Numbered from the stretch's first letter, positions 13,001 to 25,897 are shown. The stretch: DNA of 64,000 bases from Spirodela intermedia (GCA_902729315.2 LR746276.1:5654169-5718168); one strand, 5' to 3'. Notes: a model not told the origin generated them from the sequence alone. Program-made: numbers and translations.

Positions 13001-16000
13001 GATATCCACTACTAAAAAGACTATGCCTATTTCTTCTTTAAGGTTATCCACCCTAAGTTCATTAATTTGGAACACCAAACAGTATTTAGCTTCTTGAAGA
13101 TCAGAAACAAAATAAGTGAGAAGTATCACGTTCTCATCATGATCAAATAAAAAATTCATATTACATTCCTCATAAAATGCTACCAAAAACAAGTATAATT
13201 TTATGTTTTAATAAAAAGCATCAAAGAATAAGATGACCAAGAAGAATCCAACACTTGAGAACAATATTTTACTCCAAAGTGTTTTCTTCGTAAATGGTAT
13301 CACTGCCCCAATTAGTAAATATGTAGGAAAGAGAACAATGAACAGCAGCTAGGATATCTCATCCAAGGGATGAAAATTATAACTTGATATAAAAGTTTTG
13401 CCTGATTCTGGCTCTAATACAGGTTGAGCACCTTAAAACAAATGCAAAGCTATATCGAGGGGAAATTTAGAAAAGTTTTAAGCACGTACCAACTTAGCAC
13501 TCTGCTGCTCCGTCCCTTCTGAAAGACGATTTCGAAGGGGTTCCATATGATCACTTCCATCCAATTGTACACCAATGAAGTACTGAAGTTCACCCTGATG
13601 TCCCCCCCCCCCCAATGACAACGAAAGAGAAGTTTCAAATCATTGGTGAACAACTATGAAGAACGAAATAAATCAAAATAACGGAATGTGTATACCTTCT
13701 GATCACGCATGGGTTGCAAGTGAAATAGGTTCCAAAATTTCTTACCTGAAAACAAAACTTTCAATATCACACAAAGAAAAAGATAAAAAAAAATGTCTTA
13801 AAAAAGGATAGCCAAATTATACTGGCGTATTCCCAAATAAGATATTTATATGTTGGACTTCATACAAAGTACAATGTACGATAGAAATGAAACTGAGAAT
13901 GAGAAATAATTTTTCAAAGAAATATGCATTTACTCTAACTTGAAGATGTAAATTCAAGGAGCATACCACTCTTTGTGTAGTTAATCAACTGGACAGTGAT
14001 TTCCCTTTGATCTCTAATGGCTTCTCTTATTTTTGCAACAGTACTGTAGTCAGTTTCAGGACCTTGAAGAAACCTGAATAAGAAACTGGATTAAGCACAG
14101 TATATGCATCACGATGATTTGAAAAGCTAAGATAAAATACAAGCACAGACTTTAAACGTTTTAGTTTAATGTGGAATCTGAAATCCCTTTCTATTCCTTT
14201 CTTCCTTTCAGAATGGATTTCAAGAATGATAATTCAATTATGAGCACTTACTGCATCCATGAAGATCGCACTCATGGAAACTTATTTTCTTTCTTCCTTT
14301 TTTGGCTTATCTTTTTCTCTCCTTTCATGAGGTGAAGACAATTGCTCGTCACAAAGTGATAACGCGAAAAGCTATTTCAGAGCAGTGATTATTTCATCCA
14401 CGTCACAAAATTCATTACTGATTCAGTTGTCTAAATCGTATTATCCATTATGCATATGTCATACAAATAAAAAGCATGTTTCAACTGTGAAGTATATATT
14501 ACACCAACCCTCCCATCACCAATTAACCAAGCTAGTCCCAGACAAACGAAACTTGTACATCGTCATGTGGTACCCAAAGAATGCAAATAAAACAGTTTTA
14601 GCATACCGACAGTTTCTTCCCAAGATTTCTTCACGTGTGTACTCCGTCAGCTCAAGAAAGCTATCAGATGCAAATATCTGTAGATATTTTGTAATCAAAA
14701 TAAGTCAGTTTATCTTAGAACGAAAGATATATAAGAGAGGAAGGACGTGACAGTATATCAGCATGCTATTGTTTCACCAAAAAATTCGAAAATTCATCAC
14801 ACAAATTAGCATACAAGAAACAAAGAATCAAAAAAATTGAATAAAATATCGACTTAAATAAAATCATCAAAATATAATCATCTGCAACAAAAACCCATTC
14901 AATTTGCAAATATATTTTGTAGCCAGTGCTCTGAAGTTACATAAATCATCAAAAAATTCGAGGAAGATGATGATCATTTGTTGAAAGGAAAATAGTAAAA
15001 CGAATAAAAGAATCAATGATTACGTACGAAATCAAAGTGATAGCGAAAGGGCATAAAAATGATTTGACAAAGGGAATTACACAAAGATGTACAGTGAAAA
15101 GAAACTGTTCTTTGTCTCCAATGAGTCTAAAAGGATATCAGAAAAATAGTTTCTGAAATTCACTCACTATTGGGTTATCCGGCAGCCTAGGATCTGTTAT
15201 GACAAAATTCTTTTCAATGCGCTCTAATGTTGTTGCTAAATCAATTCCCTGGCGTATATCCTTCTCTCTTTCAACACGTTCCCAGCTTTCAGTGCGTTCA
15301 ATGTCTCTGGTCATTAAGGCCTCTGGTTCAATGGCTTCATGCTGTTCAGTAGAACTTTCAGCTTTTCCCCTTAGCCTGAAAATAGCTCAAAGCATATCAT
15401 TGATACAGAAGAATTTAGCTGTAAATTCAAAGGGCAACGTTTCTGTCACTCCTCATGGTTACATCGAGTATTAGGTTCTTGCATATAGGCATCCACTTGG
15501 AGTTCAATTGTCTAATGCTTTTCGCTTTCTCATGACTTTAAAGTATTGGCTTCAATGGAGAGTAGCAGACTCAAAGGAGGGGTGTGACAAGATAGTACAT
15601 GGGAATCAAACCTCTGAAGGCCAGCAGCACAAATGTGATTGAGGACTGAAAATAAAATATGACAGTAATTCTAAGCATGTAACAAGGCACAGGACATGTA
15701 CACACCCCATTAAATATGTGAAACTTAACAGGAGAAAAATCATGGAGTCCATTTTATGTATGACACGAGCCTTAAAAATCGTCACACAGGATCAAGGGGA
15801 AAAAAGTTGCTTGTGTAATCACGATACTTTCTAACAATGAGGCAAATTGAGCTTTCTGCAGGAATCTTGCATAATTCCATCTCATCTTTCTACCAACTAT
15901 TTTGGTTTCACCAAAGCATTAGGAAAAGTTATATACCCATAGATATCAACTCTGATGTAATATTTTTTGTCTAGTTTTGAACACCAAAACATTTTTAAGA

Positions 16001-18601
16001 TCATTTCTCCAATAAAACATATTTTAGTCTGATGGGAAGGCTTGTAACACTTGATAAACATCAGAAGTCAGCAACAAAAAAGAAGGAAAAAAAGCACCAA
16101 TTGTGCTTCATGAGGATGATATGCTCCTGATGCCATAGGCACAAACTATTCAAAATATTTACCCCTCACGTTTATCTGAACTCACCCCATTAAGGATGAA
16201 CGAGCTGATCCAAGTAAAGAAGAACGTCCCGGTTTCCTGGATGGCTTTTTAGGATCCCGAGGACTGCTTGGCATGGATGACAACACACTCTGGGCATCAA
16301 GATGAGAGGTACTTCTACCAGGTGTTTTGAAGTGCTCAATTTCTGCATACTTCTGGAGAGGAGAATCAAGACGAAACTTTTCGAGCTCAGTTGGTTTCGG
16401 AGTCATATCATGACCATCATTATGGGAGTGTCGGTGAGGATGCTTCACAGTTTGCACAACCTCAGTAATGGAGGACAAAGCTTTCTCCTTCTGGCGTGCT
16501 GAAAAATAAAATGTCAGTACGGCTACTAAAATATACATTGTTTAACTGAATGTGAATAAACAGTTGACTACCATCATAACGAATTAGTGATACTGGCAGC
16601 GTGTTTGGCCTCAATCTTTTATCACTTAAACCTTCAGTATATTTGCTAACCTCAACTTGCATTCTGCATCAATGAAAAAGATTTAAGGACATCAGCAAAA
16701 AAAGATAAAGATAATGCTAAGCTGTAAAACCATACAAATAAAAAAAAAAGAACAAGATCACAAGAACACAAGTAAATAAAAAAAAAGAAAAAACCACACA
16801 TTTCTCAAAATATTCATAATAAAAAGTAGTCTCTGGTCTTATTTAATGAGATCTGGAGCTCAAATAGAGCGCAGTTACTTTTTCTATTCATTAGGCACAT
16901 GCTGACGCTCTTATCCACAGCTGGTCTACTTGGCCCACTTCTTCTGACAATCCGTTGAATTTCGACATGATGCAAGATTCAATGCTATTTTTCTGCGGTT
17001 TACATTCATAAAGAACTATAAATTCCATATTTCGATAAAACATAGTACATATAAATATCAATCCATCTCACAAGGAGAAAATATGGGACATCCTCTCGTT
17101 ACTTTGACTTGAATGGAAAAGCTTCTTGTTGTCGCTATTCAAGGATATATCATAGTGCAAAATGATGGCACCCCCTCCACTGATCTCCACGTCAATTTGA
17201 AAAAAATAAAGTCCAGGCTTTCAAAATGTTCGGAACATTAGAAGGAATATGTTATTGCACTTCTGTTATTCAATAGTTTACCATGGAGACACCCAAGGGC
17301 TCAGTGAGAACTTTAGTCTGACCAGTTGTGAATGCTTCCAGGCATGTACTAAACGAGCAAAATTTGCCATAAAATTTCATTCAATAAGGGATAGTTATCA
17401 CTGTAGACGAAGAAAACTATCCATCGTGTTTCAGACTGCTGTTGCAAATTCCATGAAACGATTTTACCAAACTCTAAACTGGAATGACGATGATTTAGGT
17501 CTACATGTCTTTGTCTTCAGATTTAGGTAACTCATGTCACAATACTTGAATGCCTGGTTAAATGTACTGGAGAAACTTACCCTATAAACTTTATGACCTT
17601 TCCTCCGTCATCTCTTATCGGAGTGACAGTCAAAAGATTCCAGAATGGTGTGCCATCTTTCTTATAGTTTAAAAGTCTACCACAGTAGCTTTTCCCAGTT
17701 TTAACAGCGTCTCTTATCTTGGCAACCTCCAGCTTGTCTGTATCACTTCCCTGAAGGAAGCGGCTGCAGAAGAAAACACTGTTGTAAGCAACGGTTCATA
17801 GAAATTATAAGGTGAGAAATATATATCTATTTATCCAGCATCAGTTGGAAATTGCTATTCTAACAGGATAAAAATCATGAGAACGCGAAACTCTCAGTAA
17901 CAAAATTGGTATACTACGAAAATGCTGAAACAAAAGTAAAACAAGTTTGTTATCCCTCTCAGCATAAAAATGCTTAACATTCAATAAAATTATGTAAACT
18001 CAGAATTGAAATTGATTTCAGTAAGATATGTCCAGTACCAATTTCTTCCGATAACTTCCTTGGAGGAATAGCCAGTCATAGTGAAAAAACCAGAACTTGC
18101 ATACAGTATGGGGCAATCAGGTCTTGTGGCATCAGAAACAACAAAAGTCTGTTGCAGAGTAGATAATGCATCTTTTAGCTCTTGGGAGACCCTAGGAATC
18201 CCTTCAGACCCAAAATTGGAATCAGTGGATGCTCTTATCAGTTCCAAAGATAATCCCAGCGACAATTTACTGCCATCTACAGATGACCCTGGAGGCACTG
18301 TTTTACTTCCATCCTTTTCTGAGGGAATTGCTAGACCCCATTCTGCTGCCCTATCGACTATTGCAGCCCCTGCAAATACTTGGCTAGGTTTTTGAATGCC
18401 GGCGTCATTCAATTCTTCAAGAATCTCACTGCCACTTGGGTGTGAAACAAGATTGGTTTTTGGATCGGACTCTCCAGATCCTGTGGCAAATGCCATCCAT
18501 TTCTCTCCAGATTCTCTGCCGGAGGGTGTTCTTGATGCACCCTCCTGTGTCTGTGATGCGTAGTGCTTCTCATACAGATTTTTGGATGTGCTCGGTATCA
18601 T
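4008..18601 (-). CDS. PHOT2: Phototropin blue-light receptor kinase (PHOT2-like), 22 coding exons
   Basis: Plasma-membrane blue-light receptor Ser/Thr kinase (phototropism, chloroplast movement, stomatal opening in the known family). Exons in transcription order: 18601-18039, 17763-17581, 16663-16572, 16498-16186, 15375-15168, 14677-14607, 14073-13967, 13745-13696, 13594-13490, 11657-11598, 10869-10780, 9997-9921, 9127-9043, 8748-8668, 8385-8282, 8089-8040, 7407-7301, 6308-6183, 5474-5423, 4781-4669, 4558-4418, 4124-4008. All have GT/AG borders, phases join and the sum is 2895 nt (964 aa). LOV1 is about residues 144-248, with the flavin-adduct Cys188 codon split over exons 1/2 (GRNC-RFLQ). 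LOV2 begins near 432, with Cys476 in GRNCRFLQG. The kinase begins near 626: Gly loop LGCGDTG, Lys656, YRDLKPEN (Asp752), the phototropin DFD in place of DFG, an extended activation segment with KRRKSK, and [14 protein letters not shown]. The start is the Met before IPSTSK; the frame is open upstream to 18799, but an acceptor-like site near 18780 suggests a 5'UTR intron. The short N-terminus and linker favour PHOT2 over PHOT1. Confidence 0.95.
13595..13695 (-). other. Phototropin intron 8 with G12 run next to the acceptor
   Basis: This 101-nt intron lies inside the LOV2 coding part. On the transcribed strand a pyrimidine-rich stretch is followed by twelve consecutive G residues (13602-13613) and then ACATCAG, the acceptor. 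A long G run between the pyrimidine tract and the AG is unusual and length-unstable. Flanking exons 8 (50 nt) and 9 (105 nt) join in phase across it. Confidence 0.8.
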
Positions 18602-19560
18602 TTCCTGTCGTGCCTGTTTGAAAACTTGGAAGTATGGTGCTTTGTGTAGTTGCAGTTCGATCCACACCCAAAAAAAAGGTTCTTGAAGACGAAAATGAGA
18701 GGCAGCAACTTGCTTAGAGAGAAGTATCAACTGGGCTTCACTTATCGCACCACTCCACCAGGGGAATCCTGAAGATATCAGCATTTTGACTATAAGCACC
18801 CGAAATAAAAGTTGGGTTCCCAGAGGAAAATTTTAAAATATCAAAGATAATTATGACAGAAATACTGTCGGAAGTTTGTATAATGGAATTGGAAAAAAAT
18901 GATAAAAAATGATAAATCCTCAAAATCACCAAGTCAGTCATAACCCAATCTCGAAAACGACCAGTAAAACAATTATTAAGAAAAAACCACTAAATGAGTA
19001 GGAAAAGGAGATATTCGTTTCCAATCTTCAATAGGAAACTCGAAACATCAAGATCACACGAGGGTTGCTGTATTGCTATGTTAAAAATGAGAATATGGAA
19101 ATGATCCACACATCAGTCACTAGTACAACCAGGAAATCTACAGAATCGAGGCCATTTTCAACTCCAAACCCATGTAAGAAGTTGCGCGATAGACGCATCA
19201 TAATCCTCAATTTCCCAATTCGAGCTAGCAGATAAACTTGTAAGCATCGATAGTATTGCTGTTCTGCTACCTTAGCAGCCTTCGCTGCTTAGCATCTCGG
19301 CAACGCTCCACTGTAGTGGCAGCCTGGGGAATCTATCTTCTGCCTTCAGCTCCGTATCATGTTGCATTTCACCATCTTCCCTCCGTACGCCAAAACGGAG
19401 AAGGCTTATCGATAGCAGAAAAGAGAAGAAGATAACAGGGATAACTAATAGTCTAAGGCTTCCTCCCGAACACACCCCCCTCGTCCCTCCCTCGAGTGAA
19501 TTCTCACCGCCGATTTGTACACGTAAGTTGGGCAAAAGTCATCTTGGCCCGTCCATCAAC
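18602..19560 (-). promoter_or_regulatory. Phototropin 5'UTR and likely upstream region
   Basis: The region directly upstream of the phototropin ATG holds an acceptor-like site near 18780, then AT-rich sequence that looks intronic, then a GC-richer block around 19270-19530 that could be the first, non-coding exon. No TATA box or transcription start could be fixed. Extent and role are inferred from position only. Confidence 0.35.
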
Positions 19561-20700
19561 CCCACCCATTCCTATAATTCTCTCTCTCTCCCCTGTCTAC
19601 TTGTTTCCCTCTCTCTTTTCCTCTGCCAACTGCAACGGGTCATCGTGACGGCGACCCGAGGAACATTTTCGGACACTTAACGACGTTTCTAGGCCAGCTG
19701 CTATCACCGGGACCTCAATAAATCTTCTTATTTCTCCAAGAAATAATATACGCCGAACCCACGCATTTACATCTCATTTTCTCGACTCATCTCTCTCGGA
19801 AAAACAAAAAAAACAACAAGCGTAGCAGGCGGGAAGATCGCTTGTAGTCCTCGTTTCAAACTGTAGCAGAAAAGACCTGATATCCTCTTCCGAATAGCAT
19901 CTTCGTAGTCATGGCAGTCTTGCTTTTCTTTCCACGAGCAAGGGACCAGTCGTCATGCTCCCACGCGTCCAGGGGCCCTACCTTATCAAGGACGCTGGCA
20001 GACACGCGAACTATCCGGCAGCAATTGGGTGGCTCCAATCCACACAGATCGCGGCCCCGACCACCTATCCCCCTTCGAGATCGACCCTTACCTGCTTCCT
20101 CCCCCACTTTACCGCCTTTTTCTTACCTGATCCAGAACAATGGAATCGGGGACGAGGAGGAATAGGTTAAACAGCTTACTCCGGAGAAATCGGAGGGGTC
20201 CCCTGCGTTCACGGACCAGTCATCGCCAACGAGCTGCTGTGGCGGCCGCAGCCACAGCCACAGCCACGGCCACGGCCAACCCTTCCCAACTCCACGTGAA
20301 GTCGTGTCCCTTTCCTCGCCTCGCAATGGCCGTGACATTGGACCGTGATGCCGCGTCCCTCTCAGTCCTCCCTCCTTCCTCAGAGAGATCTACTCCGGCG
20401 ATCTTGTGGTCGGCGGCGAGCCTGCTGACGGCCGAGATCAGATTCCGCGCAGAATTTTCTTCCCCCCTCACCATCGGACAGCACGATTCACATCGCCACA
20501 ACCAGAACCGCAACCGTTTACATCATCCGTGCGTCTGGGGACCACAGAGTATTTAATGCCAGCCGACATAACACGTGTCGCTTTTCAGGACACTAGAATC
20601 AGAACGGCCTGGATGCTCTTATACTATTTTACTCGGCGGTCTTTTGTGTCACGTGTTTACAAATAATCGATCATTATGTGGCCGGCACCGTGCCAATGGG
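19561..20700. other. Gene-free spacer upstream of phototropin, GC-rich in part
   Basis: No recognisable gene. Both strands carry frames of 70-140 codons between 19.86 and 20.67 kb, but they overlap one another, have no family motif and partly come from a short CCACAG/CCACGG minisatellite at 20244-20278. GC content rises sharply here compared with the phototropin introns. It could be promoter or CpG-rich 5' DNA of the phototropin transcription unit. Confidence 0.4.
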
Positions 20701-20936
20701 CCTTACCCCCAGTATAATATTGGGCTCGTTTGTCCATTTAATGTAGGCCCAATATATTATGGCCCAAACTCATACAGCTCGGCATCATTATCAGATTTCT
20801 CTCTCTCTCTCCCTCTCTCTCGCTCTTTCTCTGTCATGTGCCTACCCCCCCAACCATTATTTTGGTTCATTGGCCATTTAGTACGGGCCCAGTATAAGAT
20901 GGCCCAAAATCATATAGCTTGTCATGATCCTCATAC

Positions 20937-20969
<33 letters not shown>

Positions 20970-20970
20970 C
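20700..20970. repeat. Tandemly duplicated GGCCCA-rich module, each copy ending in a TC tract
   Basis: Two imperfect copies, about 20706-20816 and 20863-20967. Each has, in order, a 'ttggccattta' or 'tgtccattta'-like piece, a GGGCCCA/AGGCCCA box followed by a TATA-like AT stretch, 'ATGGCCCAAA', 'TCATA(C/T)AGCT' and a CT run. The GGCCCA boxes are the reverse of TGGGCC site II elements known to bind TCP factors in plant promoters. The regulatory role is inference. Confidence 0.6.
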
Positions 20971-21418
20971 TCTCTGTAGAGAGGATCATACAGAGCAGGC
21001 TCGAGAAGGGTAAACTGGGCTCGGCAAGATCTCGAGCCATTTAAAAAAAATCATTTCCTTACACGGCCGGACCTAATTCGGGCTTGAGAAGGGGCCAATA
21101 AGTGCTGAAGATGGGCTTTGTAAAAACGAGCCCAGCCCAAATTCCAAAATCAATGTATATATATATATATATATATTCATTTCTACAACATTTTTGCTGA
21201 CCAGAAAATCCCAAGGATTTTGTATAAAATGTGAAAATAGTATTTATGACTTATATTTTTTGTGATCATAAAAAATATATATCTCTGGTGTAGATGAAAC
21301 ATGTCCTTTTGACGGATAAAATATACATTTAAATTTTCACGAATTTAAATATAAATCCAATTAGAAAATGCTTCCATTGAGGGATTAATTATACGTTAGA
21401 AACCACATGTACCTGTCT

Positions 21419-21452
<34 letters not shown>

Positions 21453-21838
21453 GCTCTCCAGGAACTGGTTAGCCGGCCCCGCGGCCCAAAATGACAGCCA
21501 GCCCAAAAGTTCCCACTCCACCATCCTGCCGCACGTGTAGGCTCAACGTCGCCACCCGGTATAGCCCCTCTGGATATACTCAGTCAACGAGATGGTCGAT
21601 AGTCTTTGTTTAAAGTCAAATGCGGCTGCTCCCTTTCGTAGACCATCTCTCGAGCCTCTCCACTCATGCAGAGACGGGTAGAGAGAGAGAGAGAGAGGAT
21701 TTTAATAAGGGAGAGGACAGACACGAGTGCTCCTCCTCGATCTCTCCAGCTGTTGGGACGTCAGATCCTCAAAAAGAAGAGTAGTTAACGAATAAACCTA
21801 TATAATAATCGATAATCGTCCTTTTTTTTTCTTCTCGT
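20971..21838. other. Spacer between PLATZ stop and upstream duplication
   Basis: No gene recognised. It contains an (AT)n tract at 21152-21174, a (TC)n tract at 21420-21451, a short GA tract near 21680-21697 and more GCCCA boxes. The part just below 21839 is expected to hold the PLATZ 3'UTR. Confidence 0.5.
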
Positions 21839-23222
21839 TCAACAGAGAGGGGATCTGTGGGGAGTGCTCTTCCTTCTGTTGCCGCTCGCCGCCGCGTCGG
21901 AGGCGGCGCCGCCCCCGGCGGACCTGGCGCAGGCGTAGAAGGTGGTTCTCTTCCGGCGGAAAGACTCGGCGGCGCACGGCGGCGAGTAGCTGAGGTTGTC
22001 CGAGTCCGAGGTGGCGGTGGGCTCATCGGTGTCGACCACGGTGGAGTGGTTGGTGTCGTCATCTGGGCAGAGCTGCAGAGAGTCGCAGGTCCTCAAGTAT
22101 GGCGAGAGGTCCTTATTCTGTCTCAGCACGAAGTCCACCTGGGAGAAAGAAGGCGACCGAGTTGACGGTAAGAAGAAGAAGGTGATGATATTGACAATGA
22201 GTTGCAGAGGAGGGAGAGGAAGAAGAATAGGATGGAGATCACGAAGAAGAAGAAGACTATCAGGCGAGGAGAAAGAAGAGGATGATGAAGAAGGAGGGAT
22301 ACAGACGAGAAAGAAGAAGGTCGTATGTAGACGAAGAAAACGGCGGCTTGTTGAGGCGGAAGATGAAACTTTTATAGAGCGTAAAGAGGAAGAAAGAAGA
22401 GAATGAAGAGGAAAACCCGGCGAAGGTTACTTAAAGAGGAGGAAGGAGAAGGTTTCTACAGAATGGTGAAGAAGAAGAAGAAGTATCGAAGATAAACAAG
22501 ACTTGAATTAAAAAATATAGATAGAGGGAGAGAGAAAGAGAGGGGGGAGAGAGAGAGAGAGAGAGGGAGAGTCGCGAAAAGCTGAAGAATTCCAGACTCA
22601 CTTTGCATCCCAGAGAGCAGTGGAGATAGGGTTCTTGAAGGCATCTGTCGCAGGAGGAGCAGAAGTTCCCGGACCCCTTGAACTGCCTACTTTGCGGCCG
22701 CTTCTTGATAAACACAACCTTGGAGCTATTGATGGTGTATGGCTATGGAGTATAAAATATAAAAGGTTGGATCACCTCCAAGAACCTGCCGTTTGTGGCA
22801 CACAACTAGAGAGAGAGAGAGAGAGAGACCTGAACATTGGAGCAGTCTATGAGCTTCTCGAGGTCCTCGAGCCGTACGACCTCGTGGTAGACGTAGCGGC
22901 GAACTTGCACCAGCCGGTGGAAACGGTGGGAAGGAAGGCAGTGAGGGCACAGGCTGGTGCAACAGTCCAGGCAGCACACGTTCTTCTCGTTCTTCTTTGC
23001 CGCCGCGTGCGCCGGGCAGCTCACAAAGAAACTCTGCTTCTCCAGCGCATCTAGCCACGCCGGCTTCCATATCGCCTGCAGAAGAGAAAGATAGAGAGAG
23101 AGCAAGGTGAAGAGAGAGAGAGAGAGAGGGAAAGGTGAAGGGAGAGAAAACTCCTGTCAGCCTCAGCCGTAAGGAGGAGCCCACCGGCCAGAGGAAGAAG
23201 ACGAAGGCGGAGAACCCACCAT
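21839..23222 (-). CDS. PLATZ: PLATZ zinc-binding transcription factor, 4 exons
   Basis: Plant AT-rich sequence- and zinc-binding protein, a nuclear DNA-binding family. Exons: 23222-23220 (ATG only, tentative), 23075-22830, 22742-22602, 22138-21839; the protein is about 229 residues. The first metal site reads C21-x2-H24-x11-C36-x2-C39-x4-C44-x2-C47-x3-H51-x2-H54. The second reads C111-x2-C114-x10-C125-x3-C129 in the segment with VVFIKKRPQSRQFKG. The C-terminus is acidic then basic and ends RRKSTPHRSPLC, the usual PLATZ tail. Phases join at every junction. The first exon is the weak point: ATG directly followed by the donor GTGGGT gives an in-frame join to AIWKPAWL, but a different upstream exon is possible. 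GA/TC tracts fill introns 1, 2 and 3, and the donor after CSNVQ runs straight into a TC tract. Confidence 0.92.
22490..22601. repeat. GA/TC-rich part of PLATZ intron 3
   Basis: Between exons 3 and 4 the intron starts with GTGAGT and soon enters a GA-rich stretch with a pure run at about 22545-22566. The rest of the intron (22139-22490) is strongly purine-rich (AAGAAG triplets on the plus strand), so the transcript is pyrimidine-rich. Confidence 0.7.
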
Positions 23223-23251
23223 GACGAACGACGACGGCTTGTCTAACTGCG

Positions 23252-23283
<32 letters not shown>

Positions 23284-23967
23284 GGGAGAGGGAGGAGGAG
23301 CGCCGCAAGAGGGAGAAGCCAGGGAGACGGCTGCGGCTTGCAGAGTATTTATGGACTTTCACAGGGGACGGCGAGTGTATTTACTGAGTCGTCGATTCCT
23401 GGGGTAACTAGCCTCCTGGTAACTCCATTCTGTCGTCAGGCCCGGCCCGGTCCCAACATTTCAGCTAGGCCCGGATTTCATAAAAAAGCCCGAAAAATGA
23501 ACAAATCTAATTAATTTTTTGATAATAATAACTGGGATTTAATGATATCTTTATTCTGTCTTATGAGAAGAAAAATTAATAAGAGTAATAATAAAACATT
23601 GGTTTTCGGGACGATGGTTGAGTCTGGCCGGGTATTCTGGATAAAGCCCGGCCCGTTATGAGAAGTGGTCTGAAGATGTGGCATTAAATAAATAGGGAGG
23701 AGGGAGGGGGAACGTGGGCGCTGTTCCCGTGCCTGGGCTTTAACTACGGCGGTTCTCTCCTTGGCCGGAGAGCTCCGGCCGTAAACTAGTGCAGCCGAGG
23801 GGCGCCGCCCGAGGCGGCGGAGCATGGCCCTGCTCACGGCACCGCCTTGGACTCCGGCGCCGCTGCGTCTTGTAGGGACTGCCTCCTTGTTTGTTTCTAC
23901 TTCCTCTCTCCCTCTCTCTCTCTCTCTCTCTCGCTGACTCACTCACTCTCATTCTCTCTATCCCTCT

Positions 23968-24019
<52 letters not shown>

Positions 24020-25806
24020 GCTCCTATCCTTCTTTCTATTTCTCTCTATTCCTCTGGTGGTTCTCTCTCCCGTTACCACCTCCATTGGCTCCTTTTATAG
24101 ACTGAATCTATCATTCAACTTGCCTGTTCATGCATTAAAATGAGTTTTCCCCTGACACGTTCGATGACAATTGAGAAAAGTCTGCAAAGAAGTTGGAAGA
24201 TTGATTATAAAATATTGAGAACCGAATATCTCTCAAATATGTCGCAAATATGTTATAAGATCATATATGATCTGGGTTCAAAAACAATGGTCCAAATTCC
24301 TATTTTTTCGTGAAATATATTAATCCATATAAAAAATCAATGATATCTGCTTAAACTGGTTAATTTAATAAAATATCATACCAAGTAAAAATCATGCCTT
24401 CTAGCAGGTGTAATCTGATCAGGCATCAGGTGCCGTGGAACAAGCCCCAGCAGACTTGGATCATCCCATTGTCAATCAGCTTGGTATGGAGTAGTCCAAA
24501 CATGGAAGGTCAAAGGAGTGATCGTGATCGAAAGTCAAACTCGATCAGAACGGTTGATCCGGTGTGCCCCAAGTTGGGGGGGTTCGCAGGATCAGAAGAG
24601 CATTCTCTGCTGATGAGGCAGAGCCGCAGCAGCTACCTCTGCTAGCGTGTACTTCTTTTCTGCCTTCTCACGCAGCCGCACGTGCGCATAGATAAAAAGA
24701 AGAGAGTTTTTACTACCTTCTGACGGCCAGGAACAAACCGAGCTGCGGCGACGTCTGACCGGATGCACGTGCGGCCGGATTGTTCGTCAGGCTTTCTTGT
24801 TTTACTTAATAAAATACTGGTTTATTTACTTGCTATCCTTCGAAAATGCACCCACTATGGACGGACAGGATCAGGCCAGCTTCTCGCAGACCTCCCAGCT
24901 TGGGATCGGGGAAAAAAAGGCCCAAAAACTCGTTTTTGGGCCAGACCCATTTTGAACAACGCCATTTTTCCGAACTAGAGAGAGAGAGAGAGAGAGAGAA
25001 GGGAGTTGGTGGAGAAGCATGGATGCCACCTGCCCAAGCTTAATAGGCTATCACCATGAAAATGAAGTATTATTTTTTTTTAAAAATCAATTATGTCCGT
25101 AAAAATACAACATTTTGTATGAAATATAATTAATAATTTTCATTCTAATTTAATTTTTTAAGGTAATGTCGATAAATAAAATATTATTATTACTACTATT
25201 TTAGGCCAATGTTTGCTCTCTTGTCAATATTCCCCTAATATATCATATTATGTTTTCATCTGTCATGTCAATGAATAGAGTTTCTGTTGCCTTATGCAGG
25301 TTTGATTAAGTTCAACATATTTTAACATATATATTAGCATTCATAATACTTTTAATTGATAAAAAATATGGTAGAGAAATGTCAATATACATATCTTCTC
25401 CTCAAATTTTCAGCTATATATAAAAAATAAAATAAAAAATATAACTAAAGCTATATAAGTTAACGAGAAAAGTACCTTTCAGCTTTGTAGAAAATCTTTG
25501 AACATGCTTCAAAAGGCATCATCACCTGAGTCTATTGACTGGCCAGACACTTTCTGGCCTTAGGCCTCGGGTATTATTTCGCCCTTCATGGCTCATATTT
25601 CGTAAAAGCCCATCAAACTTAAAGTTTCTCTGCTAGCGATGAATTCTGAAACTAAAAATAAATGGCCCACTTAAGCCCATTAACACCGTCGACCCAGTTC
25701 CAGCGAGTTAGAAGGATTGCTGGACTAGACCGAGGTCTAGCGGACCGTACTCTCTCTCTCTCTATCTATCTATATATCTATATATCTATCTATCTATATA
25801 TCTATA

Positions 25807-25897
<91 letters not shown>

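Noticed and set aside
18602-18799. Extended phototropin N-terminus from an upstream Met at 18799
   Set aside because: The extra 66 residues do not resemble phototropin N-termini, and an acceptor-like CTTCAG within them suggests 5'UTR after an intron.
21857-22406. Plus-strand frames of 102-136 codons over PLATZ
   Set aside because: Antisense shadows of the PLATZ last exon and its purine-rich intron.
23511-23942. Minus-strand 143-codon frame upstream of PLATZ
   Set aside because: Half is GA-repeat-encoded Arg-Glu; the remaining GC-rich part has no motif or conserved start.
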